Assembly (NCBI RefSeq): GCF_020171465.1
Contig: NZ_JAIUZR010000003.1
Location: 186,001-250,000 of the forward strand
Source of the DNA: Lutimonas saemankumensis
GTDB lineage: Bacteria > Bacteroidota > Bacteroidia > Flavobacteriales > Flavobacteriaceae
Reading direction: 5' to 3'
DNA: 64,000 nucleotides
Made by a program: the position numbers and the translations under genes. Under the pieces are notes generated by a model. It saw nothing but the letters and a program-made list of their open reading frames with translations, did not search any database and had not been told where the DNA came from. Below are positions 1 through 9,265 of this stretch, in pieces; positions within the stretch are counted from its first letter, which is position 1; each line of letters opens with the position of its first letter.

Positions 1-1658
1 TTTTTAAAATTGAACATACCGTAGATGGTGGTACCGGCAGAAATCCCGGCTGAATATTCCCTGTAGGTATCAAAGCCATTGACCGTATCGGTTACGACTT
101 CGTTGATTTCATCATCCCAATACCTGTCAATGGTTTTAAAATACCAGACATCCTTATATACAATTGTCGGGGCCAAACTCACAAATTTTAATACTTTGGC
201 GTTTGTACTCATGGAAATATCATGCCTGATTCCGGTCTGAGCCTCATCAAACATTTTTGCGGTACCGAATTCTTCATCGGTAGTGGATATCCTGTTCTGG
301 GCATTCATGGCATAGGTTACCCCGATATTCTGAATCGGGTTCTTTTTTGATCCCGATTTTGGAGCGAACGGATAGATCCGGTCCATGTTCAAAACCAGTG
401 AAGGAAGGTTCATATCGATCCGTTCTGTGTTGGTGTTCTGGGTGTGGGTGGCCGAAGCATTCAGATTAAATGGCGTTCCCACAAACTTTTTGTAATAGCT
501 CACAGAAGAAGCAAAGGTATTGGTCAGGTAAAAAGGCGAACTGGCCTCATTGATGGATTCCTGAAAAAAACTACTGCTACCAAAGTTTACAGAGGCGGAG
601 AACCTTGAGGTTGGGTTCGACGTGGCTGACTGACTGTGTGACCATCGAATAAAGAAATTATTGGCCTTGCTGTAATCAGGAAACCCCTTCTGGCTATTGA
701 TCAGGTTCTCATATCGAAAACTGAAATTGCCTGAAAACTTATACCTTAGGTTATAATTGGATTCCGCCCTGAGCCCCCAGCTGCCATTGGTGTAGATGTC
801 ACCCAGGATGGCGAGGTCAAAATAATCGTTTACGGCAAAATAATACCCTCCATTTTGCAGAAAGTACCCCTGATTGTTGTTCTGTCCCCAGGTAGGGATG
901 ATAAAACCGGAAGCCCTTCCGCTGGTCAGGGGAGAATAAAAGAAAGGCAATATCAAAGGGGTTGGCACATCGGAAATAACCAGATTACTCATTCCACCCA
1001 CGATCTTGCTGTCAGGAACGATCTTGATATTGTTCGTTTGCACATAGTAATCAGGATTCTCTTTCTGAGAGGTTGTAAAACGGGCCCTGTTGATATAAAA
1101 GGTACTGTCATTTTCCTTTTTTGAAACGTCTCCCGTGATGATCATTCCTTGTTGCTCTGTTCTCGAATTATAGATCAGGGCCTTTTTGTTTTCAAAATTA
1201 TAGATCAGGGAATCCTGTGTTGAGGCCTGCCGGCCCTGCGTAAACTGGGGGCGCTGGATATAGGCCCCTGCAGAGTCAAAGATCCCGGTAGCTATGGCGA
1301 GGCTGTTCTTGTAGTCTATGATGATCTTTCCGGCCTTGAGTTCAATATCCTGATAATAGAGTTCTGCCTCATCATACAGGGTAGCCCTTTGATTAATAAA
1401 ATCATTGGAAAGATAATCTTTTGACCTGTGGATGATGTTGTCTTCAAGATATTCAGGGGTGATCTGAACGGTATCCACTTTAGTGGTATCTATAAGCGAA
1501 AGTACCGAAAATCCTGCATCAGGTACCTTTAGACTGTCTGATCTATTTATATTGTTTTCTCTACTTTCCGGATTTTGAGTCTCCTGGCTCTGAGCCGATT
1601 GACATACAAAACAAAAAATAAGGGCAAAGAAAAGTAAGTATCTTAAATTTGTATACAA
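1..1658 (-). CDS. lptD: LPS-assembly outer-membrane protein LptD/OstA, C-terminus outside the window
   Basis: LptD inserts lipopolysaccharide into the outer leaflet of the outer membrane. I read the minus strand by hand: about 552 residues are present and the C-terminus lies beyond position 1. A hydrophobic signal peptide ends near SAQSQ. An OstA-like beta-jellyroll with many IYN/IITGD strands follows. The family stretch around TPLILPFFYSPLTSGRASGF then leads into beta-barrel strands (for example GYFLQNGGYYFAVNDYFDLA). No ATG lies in frame before the signal peptide and an upstream stop limits the reading frame, so a TTG at 1656-1658 is the best start; this choice is less certain than the gene. 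It is divergent from the amidase, an order I recall as common in Flavobacteriaceae. Confidence 0.87.
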   Translation of the reverse strand, partial: MYTNLRYLLFFALIFCFVCQSAQSQETQNPESRENNINRSDSLKVPDAGFSVLSLIDTTKVDTVQITPEYLEDNIIHRSKDYLSNDFINQRATLYDEAELYYQDIELKAGKIIIDYKNSLAIATGIFDSAGAYIQRPQFTQGRQASTQDSLIYNFENKKALIYNSRTEQQGMIITGDVSKKENDSTFYINRARFTTSQKENPDYYVQTNNIKIVPDSKIVGGMSNLVISDVPTPLILPFFYSPLTSGRASGFIIPTWGQNNNQGYFLQNGGYYFAVNDYFDLAILGDIYTNGSWGLRAESNYNLRYKFSGNFSFRYENLINSQKGFPDYSKANNFFIRWSHSQSATSNPTSRFSASVNFGSSSFFQESINEASSPFYLTNTFASSVSYYKKFVGTPFNLNASATHTQNTNTERIDMNLPSLVLNMDRIYPFAPKSGSKKNPIQNIGVTYAMNAQNRISTTDEEFGTAKMFDEAQTGIRHDISMSTNAKVLKFVSLAPTIVYKDVWYFKTIDRYWDDEINEVVTDTVNGFDTYREYSAGISAGTTIYGMFNFK

Positions 1659-1770
1659 TGCTATAAATAGTATTTTTGTAAAAAAATGCCAATTTTTTTA
1701 AAGTTACAAACTTACATATATTTTTTCAGTGGCATAAACTTAATAGAGAAAAACTAGAGGGATAAAAAGC

Positions 1771-2874
1771 ATGTTGGATTTAAGAAAAAAGGGAGATTTA
1801 TTTTGGTTTTCAAGGGTGGTTCTGATTACAATGGGGTTGTTGTTTTTTCAGACAGGAATTTCTGCTCAGGACAATTTTACAGTGGTTCTTGATGCAGGGC
1901 ACGGAGGAAAGGACCCCGGCAGGCCGGCTAAGAATTATGTGGAGAAAGATATAGCCCTTAATATCGTTTTGAAACTGGGTGAAAAACTGAATACGCTTGA
2001 AGATGTCAACGTGGTTTACACGCGTAAAAAGGATATTTTTGTTGACCTGAAGGAACGGGGCCGTATTGCGAATGACGCAGACGCAGACCTCTTTGTTTCC
2101 ATACATTGCAATGCATTTACCAATAATGCCTACGGAACAGAGACCTATGTATTGGGACTCCATGCCAACAAACAGAATTTTGAAGTAGCCAAGCATGAAA
2201 ATTCGGTGATCTTTTTAGAGGATAATTACGAGGAAAAGTATGAAGGATTTGATCCGAACTCTCCGGAAGCGGTAATTGGTATGACGTTGATGCAGGAGGA
2301 GTTCCTGGATCAAAGCCTTTACCTGGCCAGCAGTATTCAAACCAACTTTAGAGATGACCTTAAACGCAGGGACAGAGGGGTAAAGCAGGCGGGTTTTGTA
2401 GTACTGCATCAGACTTATATGCCAAGTGTATTGATTGAAACCGGTTTTATTACCAATTCGAATGAAGGGGCTTATTTGAATTCTAAAAAAGGACAGGACA
2501 AGGTGGCGGGAGCCATTTATGATGCCATAAAAACCTATAAAGCCAATGTGGATGCAAACATGGTTGTTGAAGAAGCACCGATTGCTGTAATAACTCCTTC
2601 AAATGTTTATCCAGGAGTAGATTTTAAGGTACAGATTGCTTCAGGTAAGAGGAAGCTTGAAACCAAGCCTTATAATTTCAAAGGCCTTAAAGGAGTAGAA
2701 CGCGGAAAAATCGGAGGTGTTTATAAATATTATTACGGGAGTTCTTCTGATTATGACAAGATTGTAAAATTGCAAAAGGAAGCGAGAAAGGCCGGGTTCA
2801 AATCGGCGTTTGTTGTTGCCTTTAAAGGGGAAGAAAGAATCAATGTGTCAGAGGTGATCAACAAGTCACTTTGA
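1771..2874 (+). CDS. N-acetylmuramoyl-L-alanine amidase (Amidase_3) with SPOR-like C-terminus
   Basis: A periplasmic zinc amidase that would cut the amide bond between muramic acid and the peptide stem during cell separation. An N-terminal hydrophobic signal segment (residues about 12-32) precedes the Amidase_3 domain. Zinc ligands are visible as DAGHGG (H44), E58 in VEKDIA, and H112 in VSIHCN. The catalytic glutamate is E223 in LIETGF. The C-terminal ~80 residues (VDFKVQIASG to AFVVAFKGEE) look like a SPOR peptidoglycan-binding domain, fitting a divisome role. The 367-residue length is normal for such fusions. It is followed after 123 bp by the MlaD-like gene. Confidence 0.93.
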   Translation: MLDLRKKGDLFWFSRVVLITMGLLFFQTGISAQDNFTVVLDAGHGGKDPGRPAKNYVEKDIALNIVLKLGEKLNTLEDVNVVYTRKKDIFVDLKERGRIANDADADLFVSIHCNAFTNNAYGTETYVLGLHANKQNFEVAKHENSVIFLEDNYEEKYEGFDPNSPEAVIGMTLMQEEFLDQSLYLASSIQTNFRDDLKRRDRGVKQAGFVVLHQTYMPSVLIETGFITNSNEGAYLNSKKGQDKVAGAIYDAIKTYKANVDANMVVEEAPIAVITPSNVYPGVDFKVQIASGKRKLETKPYNFKGLKGVERGKIGGVYKYYYGSSSDYDKIVKLQKEARKAGFKSAFVVAFKGEERINVSEVINKSL

Positions 2875-2997
2875 AATAAACTCACTGGTTTTCGCGTTAA
2901 AGCTGAAAGGCTTGATTTTAAAGGGAGAAAAGATTTGTATTCTTTCAGTGCACAGCAGAAAAATTATTAGTAATATTGTTGAACCAATAACACTATT

Positions 2998-3942
2998 TTG
3001 ACCGTAAACAGAGAAATTAAAACAGGTATTTTCGCCATTATAATCCTCGCCTTGTTCGTTTGGGGATATAACTTTATCAAGAATCAGGGATTTTACGACA
3101 ATACAAGGACCTTTTACGCCGAGTATACCAACGTCCAGGGGCTATCACCAAAAAGCCCTATCACGATTAACGGTTTGAAAGTGGGAACCGTTTCAGAAAT
3201 TACTTTTCATCCTCAAAAAAAAGGAATCCTGGTGGCACATCTTAATCTGAGCAACGATATCCAGTTTTCCAAAAACAGTGTGGCCCAGATCTACAGCCCG
3301 GATTTTATCAGTGGAAAATCCTTAAAGATCAACATATCCATTGATGAGGGCGAAATGGCCAAGGACGGTGATACCCTGATCGGGGAAGTAGATTCAGGTA
3401 TCATGGGAATGATCAATGAACAGATAGCGCCTCTTCAGTCAAAAGTGGAGAGTTTTGTGGTTCATACCGATTCTGTCATGCAGAACATCAATGAGATCAT
3501 GAATGAAGAGAATCAAAAAAATATCAAGGAATCTCTGGCCAATATGAATGCTGTATTGGGTCGTTTTAAAAATACCGCGAGAAACCTTGATGTGATGACC
3601 AGTGAGGGAGGTAAAATTGACAGTATTATTACGGGAGCCAACAAGGCCATGGGGAACTTTGTTGAGATTTCGGATTCAATCAAGGCCGTAAATATTGGTA
3701 CCACTATTGCTGAACTTCAGCATTCTCTTGAAAGTTTTAATGTGATCCTTGACAGCGTTAAAACAGGGAACGGATCCATTGGCAAGCTTATGCAGGATGA
3801 GGAGCTCTACAACAACCTGACCAATGCCTCAAAAGAACTGGAAGAACTGCTTAGGGAAGTCAAGGAGCATCCAAAGCGCTTTGTACATTTGTCAGTTTTC
3901 GGGAGGAAAGAAAAACCTTACGAACCACCCGTGGAAGAGTAG
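2998..3942 (+). CDS. MCE/MlaD-family phospholipid-transport protein
   Basis: Single-span inner-membrane MCE protein, the substrate-binding part of an Mla-type system moving phospholipids between the membranes. The sequence shows an N-terminal anchor (residues about 9-25, IFAIIILALFVWGY), one MCE domain (about 36-115, with VQGLSPKSPITINGLKVG) and a long coiled-coil-like tail. The start is a TTG at 2998; no ATG is available before the membrane segment, and MTVNREIKTG matches the usual beginning of this family. No ATPase or permease partner lies next to it in the window. Confidence 0.88.
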   Translation: MTVNREIKTGIFAIIILALFVWGYNFIKNQGFYDNTRTFYAEYTNVQGLSPKSPITINGLKVGTVSEITFHPQKKGILVAHLNLSNDIQFSKNSVAQIYSPDFISGKSLKINISIDEGEMAKDGDTLIGEVDSGIMGMINEQIAPLQSKVESFVVHTDSVMQNINEIMNEENQKNIKESLANMNAVLGRFKNTARNLDVMTSEGGKIDSIITGANKAMGNFVEISDSIKAVNIGTTIAELQHSLESFNVILDSVKTGNGSIGKLMQDEELYNNLTNASKELEELLREVKEHPKRFVHLSVFGRKEKPYEPPVEE

Positions 3943-4009
3943 TTAATAACTTGTAATAATTTTGTTATCCTTCCTTTTTGATTATCTTTATTTTTATTTC
4001 GAATAGGAG

Positions 4010-5380
4010 TTGTCTTTGAGATGGCTTCAAACATTATTTAGATACCCGTATATGTCTTATTTACCTAATGTTTTATTTGCCTTGCTTCTGATAGGAGGGG
4101 TAGGTTTTTTTGTAAGAAATGTCAAGAAACTAAGTCGAAATATTAGTTTGGGAAAAGATATTGACAGGAGTGACCGGATCGCTGACCGTTGGAAACACAT
4201 GGGGGCAATCGCCCTGGGTCAGTCAAAGATGGTAAGGAGACCTGTAGCAGGTATTCTTCATGTTATTGTATACATCGGCTTTATCATCATCAACATTGAG
4301 GTGCTCGAGATCATTATTGACGGACTTTTTGGATCGCATCGGATCTTTGCATTTGCCGGCGGATTGTATGATTTTTTAATTGGGTCTTTTGAGATCCTGG
4401 CCTTTTTGGTATTGCTATCAGTCATCATTTTCTGGATCAGGAGGATGGTATTGAAGATCCCTCGTTTCTGGTCAAAGGAAATGACGAACTGGCCCAAGAA
4501 TGATGCCCTGAACATTCTGTATTTTGAAGTTGTGCTTATGGGGTTGTTTTTGCTGATGAATGCAGCAGACTATGGATTGCAGCAGATGGGAGCGATACAT
4601 TATGTGCAGGCCGGAAGTTTTCCTGTGAGCCAGTTCATTGCGGGATGGTTACCGGAGAATGAGCTCAGCCTTTTTTATATAGAACGGGCTGCCTGGTGGC
4701 TTCATATTATAGGAATACTGATCTTTTTAAATTACCTGTACTATTCCAAGCATTTACATATTTTACTGGCTTTCCCAAATACGTTTTATGCGAATCTTGA
4801 ACCTCAGGGAAGAATTGATAATCTTGCTTCTGTGACCAAGGAGGTCAAACTGATGATGGACCCGGATGCTGATCCTTATGCCGTTCCGGAGGAAGGAGAA
4901 GAAGAGGAGGTGGGCAAGTTTGGGGCGAGCGAGGTAACCGATCTTTCATGGGTTCAGTTGATGAATGCATATACCTGCACAGAATGTGGCCGATGCAGTT
5001 CGGTGTGTCCGGCCAATCAGACAGGTAAGGAATTGTCGCCAAGGGCCATTATGATGAAGACCAGAGACAGGCTGGAAGAAGTAGGCCGTTTTATTGATAA
5101 AGAAGGAGAAGCTGCTTTTAGGGAAAAAGGGGATGGGAAGTCTTTACTCGATACCATTTCGGAAGCAGAACTTTGGGCCTGCACAAGTTGTAATGCCTGT
5201 GTAACGGAATGTCCGGTAAGTATAGATCCATTGTCGATCATTATGGATATGAGGAGGTATCTGGTCATGGAACAATCAGCGGCTCCGCAGGAGTTAAACC
5301 TGATGATGACCAACGTGGAAAATAACGGGGCACCCTGGCAATACAGCCAGATGGACCGATTGAACTGGAAGGATGAATAA
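4010..5380 (+). CDS. Membrane-bound (Fe-S) oxidoreductase with NarI-like membrane part and two 4Fe-4S motifs
   Basis: The N-terminal half is a polytopic membrane domain resembling the cytochrome b/NarI-gamma type. The C-terminal half holds two ferredoxin-like clusters, CTECGRCSSVCP (C323, 326, 329, 333) and CTSCNACVTECP (C391, 394, 397, 401), as in HdrD/GlcF-type proteins. Together with the next gene it would pass electrons between a soluble donor and the quinone pool; donor and acceptor cannot be told from sequence. The TTG at 4010 has AGGAG just upstream; ATG at 4052 (MSYLPNVLF) is a serious alternative start. A TAnnTTTG-type -7 box (TAATTTTG) lies at 3957-3964. Confidence 0.88.
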   Translation: MSLRWLQTLFRYPYMSYLPNVLFALLLIGGVGFFVRNVKKLSRNISLGKDIDRSDRIADRWKHMGAIALGQSKMVRRPVAGILHVIVYIGFIIINIEVLEIIIDGLFGSHRIFAFAGGLYDFLIGSFEILAFLVLLSVIIFWIRRMVLKIPRFWSKEMTNWPKNDALNILYFEVVLMGLFLLMNAADYGLQQMGAIHYVQAGSFPVSQFIAGWLPENELSLFYIERAAWWLHIIGILIFLNYLYYSKHLHILLAFPNTFYANLEPQGRIDNLASVTKEVKLMMDPDADPYAVPEEGEEEEVGKFGASEVTDLSWVQLMNAYTCTECGRCSSVCPANQTGKELSPRAIMMKTRDRLEEVGRFIDKEGEAAFREKGDGKSLLDTISEAELWACTSCNACVTECPVSIDPLSIIMDMRRYLVMEQSAAPQELNLMMTNVENNGAPWQYSQMDRLNWKDE

Positions 5381-5473
5381 GGAACTTTTAAAACTTCTAT
5401 GTCTTTTTTAAAGAACCTGACTGAAGTTTACAAAGTGGAACATTGAATTTAGGAAAAATTAAATTAACTTAGT

Positions 5474-6253
5474 ATGGTAATACCGACGATGGCTGAAAAA
5501 ATGGCGGAGGGAAAATCTCCCGAAGTGTTGTTTTGGGTAGGATGTGCCGGAAGTTTTGATGACAGGGCCAAAAAGATCACCAAGGCTTTTGCCAAGATTC
5601 TGATCGAAGCAAAAGTGGATTTTGCGGTACTGGGGACCGAGGAAAGCTGTACGGGAGATCCGGCAAAGAGGGCCGGGAACGAGTTTTTGTTTCAGATGCA
5701 GGCGGTTACGAATATTGAAGTGCTGAATGCTTATGAAGTAAAGAAAATTGTGACTACCTGTCCGCATTGTTTCAATACGCTGAAAAACGAATATCCGGAG
5801 CTGGGCGGAAATTACCAGGTCATGCACCATACGGAGTTTTTAAAGTCCCTGCTGGATGAAGGACGAATCAGTATTGAGGGCGGAAAGTACGCCGGTAAAA
5901 GGATCACATTTCATGATCCCTGTTACTTGGGAAGGGCCAATGGGATCTACGAGGCTCCAAGAGACCTGATCAGGAAGTTAGAGATTGAGTTGGTTGAGAT
6001 GAAGCGTTGCAAATCGAAAGGATTGTGTTGCGGAGCAGGTGGAGCTCAAATGTTCAAAGATGCTGAAAAAGGAGACAAGGAGATCTTTATTGAGAGGACA
6101 GAGGAGGCCCTGGAGACCAGTCCTGAATTTATAGCTACCGGTTGCCCGTTTTGCAATACCATGATGACCGATGGGGTAAAGAACAAAGAAAAAGAAAAGA
6201 GTATCAGAGTAATGGATATAGCCGAATTAGTGGCCGGCGCAAAAGATTTATAA
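5474..6253 (+). CDS. Cysteine-rich CCG-domain (Fe-S) oxidoreductase subunit
   Basis: Soluble partner of the preceding Fe-S membrane protein. It has two CCG-type cysteine-rich repeats as in HdrB, GlcF and LutA: an N-terminal half around FWVGCAGSFDD and TTCPHCFNTLKNEYP, and a C-terminal half around HDPCYLGR and KGLCCGAGGAQM, ending with ATGCPFCNTMM. Such domains bind an unusual Fe-S cluster or do disulfide/lactate-type redox chemistry. It lies 93 bp downstream of 4010-5380, so a two-gene operon is likely. ATG at 5474 gives 259 residues; ATG at 5489 would also work. The substrate is unknown. Confidence 0.88.
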   Translation: MVIPTMAEKMAEGKSPEVLFWVGCAGSFDDRAKKITKAFAKILIEAKVDFAVLGTEESCTGDPAKRAGNEFLFQMQAVTNIEVLNAYEVKKIVTTCPHCFNTLKNEYPELGGNYQVMHHTEFLKSLLDEGRISIEGGKYAGKRITFHDPCYLGRANGIYEAPRDLIRKLEIELVEMKRCKSKGLCCGAGGAQMFKDAEKGDKEIFIERTEEALETSPEFIATGCPFCNTMMTDGVKNKEKEKSIRVMDIAELVAGAKDL

Positions 6254-6269
6254 AACATACAAACAAAAC

Positions 6270-6881
6270 ATGCCACATTTAAGAGATAAAAATTTAGTAA
6301 ACGTTTACGAAGAGATCGATAAGGCTAATGCAACTATAAAGACCTTATCTACTGCGCTCAAGGATGAGGAAGAAAACAATTCTTTGCTGAAAAAGCACAG
6401 GATCATTTTAGGAGTGGCCAGCCTGGTGCTTTTGATCCTGTTCCTGTGGTCCTTTTTACCAAAGTCCAAGCAGTACAAAGAGGAATACCTGATCAAAAAC
6501 AACCTGAGCCTTATCGATACGGACTCATTGCACAAGCTTGAACGAAAGGCAAGGCAGGTTGTTGTGATCGATTCAGCAAAAACCTCATTAATTGATATGA
6601 GTATTGTTTACAGTATTCAAATTGGTGCTTATACGAACTTTAGCTCGAACCTGATCTCGGATGATATCACCCAGCTTGAGGAATTCGAGGAAAATGGATT
6701 CAATAAGTTTGCCATAGGTAAATTTACCACCTACAAAGAGGCGGTGATGCTTAGAGACGATCTGAAGCGGGTTGGTTTTAAAGACTGCTTTATCATCGCC
6801 AAATCTTATGGCACACCGGTTGATATCAAGGAGGCTCTTCAACTGAGCGGCGAGAAATGGATAAGAGGAACAGTTAATTAA
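6270..6881 (+). CDS. Single-span protein with SPOR-like domain
   Basis: 203 residues. The first ~45 are predicted coiled coil (NVYEEIDKANATIKTLSTAL), followed by one transmembrane helix (about 45-64, IILGVASLVLLILFLWSFL). The periplasmic C-terminal part (about 112-185, YSIQIGAYTNFSSN ... RDDLKRVGFKDCFIIA) has the strand-helix pattern of SPOR peptidoglycan-binding domains. It starts 17 bp after the CCG protein, so cotranscription is likely. A cell-division or envelope role is inferred from the SPOR-like fold only; no specific gene name can be justified. Confidence 0.75.
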   Translation: MPHLRDKNLVNVYEEIDKANATIKTLSTALKDEEENNSLLKKHRIILGVASLVLLILFLWSFLPKSKQYKEEYLIKNNLSLIDTDSLHKLERKARQVVVIDSAKTSLIDMSIVYSIQIGAYTNFSSNLISDDITQLEEFEENGFNKFAIGKFTTYKEAVMLRDDLKRVGFKDCFIIAKSYGTPVDIKEALQLSGEKWIRGTVN

Positions 6882-6895
6882 TCATAGAGTTTATA

Positions 6896-7798
6896 GTGTC
6901 AAAATTTAAGAGCTGGATCGGGGCCGCACGCCTCAGAACCTTACCCTTGTCTTTATCAGGTATTATTGCAGGATCATTTATGGCGGCAGCCCAAGGTGTC
7001 TTTGATCCGGTTATTTGCATACTGGCCTTGTTCACCACCACAGGTTTCCAGATCATTTCGAATTTCGCCAACGATTATGGTGACGGGGTAAAAGGAACCG
7101 ATAACAGAGACAGGGTTGGGCCGGAGAGAGCGCTTCAGAGCGGAGCCATTAGCCCGAGGGCCATGAAGAAGGGAATTCAACTCACAGGGGTGATCAGTTT
7201 TATCCTGGCTTTGCTCCTGATTTATGTGTCCTTTGGGACAGAATACCTTTTTTACAGCATTCTTTTTATTGTTCTTGGTATTGCCTGTGTCATTGCGGCA
7301 ATTAAGTATACGGTTGGGGTAAATGCCTATGGATACAGCGGATACGGGGATCTCTTTGTATTTGTATTCTTTGGCCTGTTAAGCGTTTGCGGTACTTATT
7401 TTTTGTATACAAAAGCGTTGGATTTCAGTGTGTTTCTTCCGGCCTGCACCATAGGCCTGTTAAGTGTGGGGGTACTGAACCTGAATAATATGCGTGATCA
7501 GGAATCAGATAAAAAGTCGGGTAAAAATACCATTGTGGTGAAGATCGGGAATGAATTTGCACGTTATTATCACTTTTATTTACTGGGAGCCTCTTTTTTG
7601 TTTGCACTGTTGTATACCGCCATCAATTTTAAAAGCTCTTATCAATTCTTATTTTTAATCGCCTTTATACCTGTTTTTAAGCATTTTAAGACCGTGTATG
7701 ACAACAAGGACCCAAAAACCCTTGACCCCGAATTAAAGAAACTGGCACTGAGCACCTTTTTGTTTGCCGTTTTCTTTGGAATTGGCTTACTTTTGTGA
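6896..7798 (+). CDS. menA: 1,4-dihydroxy-2-naphthoate polyprenyltransferase
   Basis: Membrane UbiA-family prenyltransferase that attaches the polyprenyl tail to dihydroxynaphthoate in menaquinone synthesis. The first aspartate-rich site is NDYGDGVKGTD (residues 59-69) and the second is NNMRDQESDKKSGKN (near 197-211). About eight to nine hydrophobic helices are visible. Length 300 is typical. The GTG start at 6896 gives MSKFKSWIGAARLRTLPLSL, the usual MenA N-terminus. It begins 14 bp after the SPOR protein. Menaquinone is the usual respiratory quinone of Bacteroidota. Confidence 0.93.
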   Translation: MSKFKSWIGAARLRTLPLSLSGIIAGSFMAAAQGVFDPVICILALFTTTGFQIISNFANDYGDGVKGTDNRDRVGPERALQSGAISPRAMKKGIQLTGVISFILALLLIYVSFGTEYLFYSILFIVLGIACVIAAIKYTVGVNAYGYSGYGDLFVFVFFGLLSVCGTYFLYTKALDFSVFLPACTIGLLSVGVLNLNNMRDQESDKKSGKNTIVVKIGNEFARYYHFYLLGASFLFALLYTAINFKSSYQFLFLIAFIPVFKHFKTVYDNKDPKTLDPELKKLALSTFLFAVFFGIGLLL

Positions 7799-7857
7799 GC
7801 TGATTTTTATCATATTAATAAAAGACAAATTTGTCTACTTTTACCGAGTTAATCATC

Positions 7858-8247
7858 ATGAAGAAACTCATCATCACACATTTGCTCCTCAACCTCTACC
7901 TTCTGGTCCTGGTTCAGCCTGCAATTCCGGTGCTTGAGTATCTAATCAATTATGATTATATCGTAAATGAGCTTTGTGAGAACAGGGAAAAGCCCATTCA
8001 AACCTGTAACGGAAAATGTTACCTAGGTGATAAGGTTGAAAAACAACTCAACCTGGATCCCGAGCCGCAGCTCCCGGTTCCTCCTCAGGTAGATCTTGAA
8101 AAATTTATTACCCTTGGAGTGGAGTTTGATCATGAAATTTCAAATCCTGAAACCATGCATCTTGAATTACCTACCTACTTCAACAGGCTGAAGCCTCAAC
8201 TTCAGGGAGATTCTTTGTTGCGCCCTCCTAAGGACCCTCAAATTTAG
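7858..8247 (+). CDS. Small hydrophobic-leader protein with CNGKC motif, possible metal-handling protein
   Basis: 130 residues from ATG 7858 (MKKLIITHLLLNLYLLVLVQ); an upstream TTG at 7831 is less likely. It has one N-terminal hydrophobic segment, then ELCENREKP and TCNGKCYLGDKVEKQL with three cysteines, then a proline-rich linear tail. I do not recognise a named family. A role with the next two genes is inferred: the methionine-rich lipoprotein and the TonB receptor look like a copper-acquisition set, and CxxxC small proteins are common beside such genes. Confidence 0.7.
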   Translation: MKKLIITHLLLNLYLLVLVQPAIPVLEYLINYDYIVNELCENREKPIQTCNGKCYLGDKVEKQLNLDPEPQLPVPPQVDLEKFITLGVEFDHEISNPETMHLELPTYFNRLKPQLQGDSLLRPPKDPQI

Positions 8248-8372
8248 TTCCCTAAGCTGCAGGATATTCAAGTTGTATCCTGCAATCCATCAAAGAAAAT
8301 TTTACAATCATTTTAACGACTGCCGGGACGCACGAAACGCGCCTTGTGGTCAAACCTATATACCTGTTACAT

Positions 8373-9221
8373 ATGAAAACAATATATTATCTGTTTCCTG
8401 TACTATTGATCTTTTTAATCAGTTCATGCAGCGATGACAATAGCCCTGGAGAAGATCTCGATAAAGAAGTGGAAGATCTTATCCGTATAAAAACAATCTC
8501 AAACGATACCCACAGTATCGAAATTTTTTCTGCTAAGGCCAATTTTTTTCAAGGATACAATAACCTCACACTCCGGATAACCGATAAGGCAACAGATGCT
8601 TATGTTACCAATGCCAGTATCAGTTGGATGCCTGTGATGAATATGACGGATAAGACACATTCCTGTCCAAAGTCTGAAGTGAGCAAGGTGTTTGGCAAAA
8701 AGACTCTTTACAGTGGTTATGTGGTCTTTCAAATGCCGGGAAACCCGAATGAAGGCTGGGACCTTACCCTGAATTATACCATTGACGGTACTTCTTACAC
8801 GGCCAAGGATGGGATTCAGGTTCTTATGTCAGACAAGCGCGTTGTATCCGTTTTTACCGGTACAGACGAAGTACGTTATATACTCGCTTTAATGGAGCCA
8901 TCGATTCCGGAGGTAAAAGTGAATGATATCACAGCCGGTTTATTTAAGATGCAGGATATGATGAATTTTCCTGTTGTTGAAAATTTTAAAATAGGCCTTG
9001 ATCCAAGAATGCCAAGTATGGGCAATCACAGTTCTCCGGCCAATGAGGACCTGAGTTATAATTCTGTGGATAAGATCTATGAAGGAAAGCTTTCACTGAC
9101 CATGACAGGTTACTGGATGCTAAACCTTCAATTGATCAATGAAGCAGGAGAAGTGCTTAAAGGGGAAGAGGTTACTGAAGAGAATGAAAGCAGCAGCTTG
9201 TACTTTGAAATCGAATTTTAA
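8373..9221 (+). CDS. Methionine-rich lipoprotein, putative copper-binding
   Basis: A lipoprotein signal ends at LISSC (C19 counting from ATG 8373); the GTG at 8346 would add an unlikely extension. The mature part contains two Ig-like/YtkA-like beta regions and methionine/histidine clusters suited to Cu(I): WMPVMNMTDKTHSCP, FKMQDMMNF, and LDPRMPSMGNHSSP. Placed directly before a TonB receptor, it may be a surface or periplasmic metal chaperone. Family assignment is tentative; the metal is inferred from composition and context. Confidence 0.72.
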   Translation: MKTIYYLFPVLLIFLISSCSDDNSPGEDLDKEVEDLIRIKTISNDTHSIEIFSAKANFFQGYNNLTLRITDKATDAYVTNASISWMPVMNMTDKTHSCPKSEVSKVFGKKTLYSGYVVFQMPGNPNEGWDLTLNYTIDGTSYTAKDGIQVLMSDKRVVSVFTGTDEVRYILALMEPSIPEVKVNDITAGLFKMQDMMNFPVVENFKIGLDPRMPSMGNHSSPANEDLSYNSVDKIYEGKLSLTMTGYWMLNLQLINEAGEVLKGEEVTEENESSSLYFEIEF

Positions 9222-9231
9222 TCAACGCATC

Positions 9232-9251
9232 AGCTGCCCTTCGGGGCAGCT
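9232..9251 (+). terminator. Stem-loop with UUCG tetraloop between lipoprotein and TonB receptor genes
   Basis: AGCTGCCC and GGGCAGCT form a perfect 8-bp stem closing a TTCG loop, giving the very stable C(UUCG)G hairpin 10 bp after the lipoprotein stop. No long U tract follows, so it may be an attenuator or an mRNA-stabilising element rather than a full terminator. Confidence 0.6.
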
Positions 9252-9265
9252 CAAACTATTTTGTC

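Noticed and set aside
855-1124. Forward ORF within lptD
   Set aside because: It lies opposite the LptD coding frame, whose translation is continuous and matches the family; the forward peptide resembles nothing.
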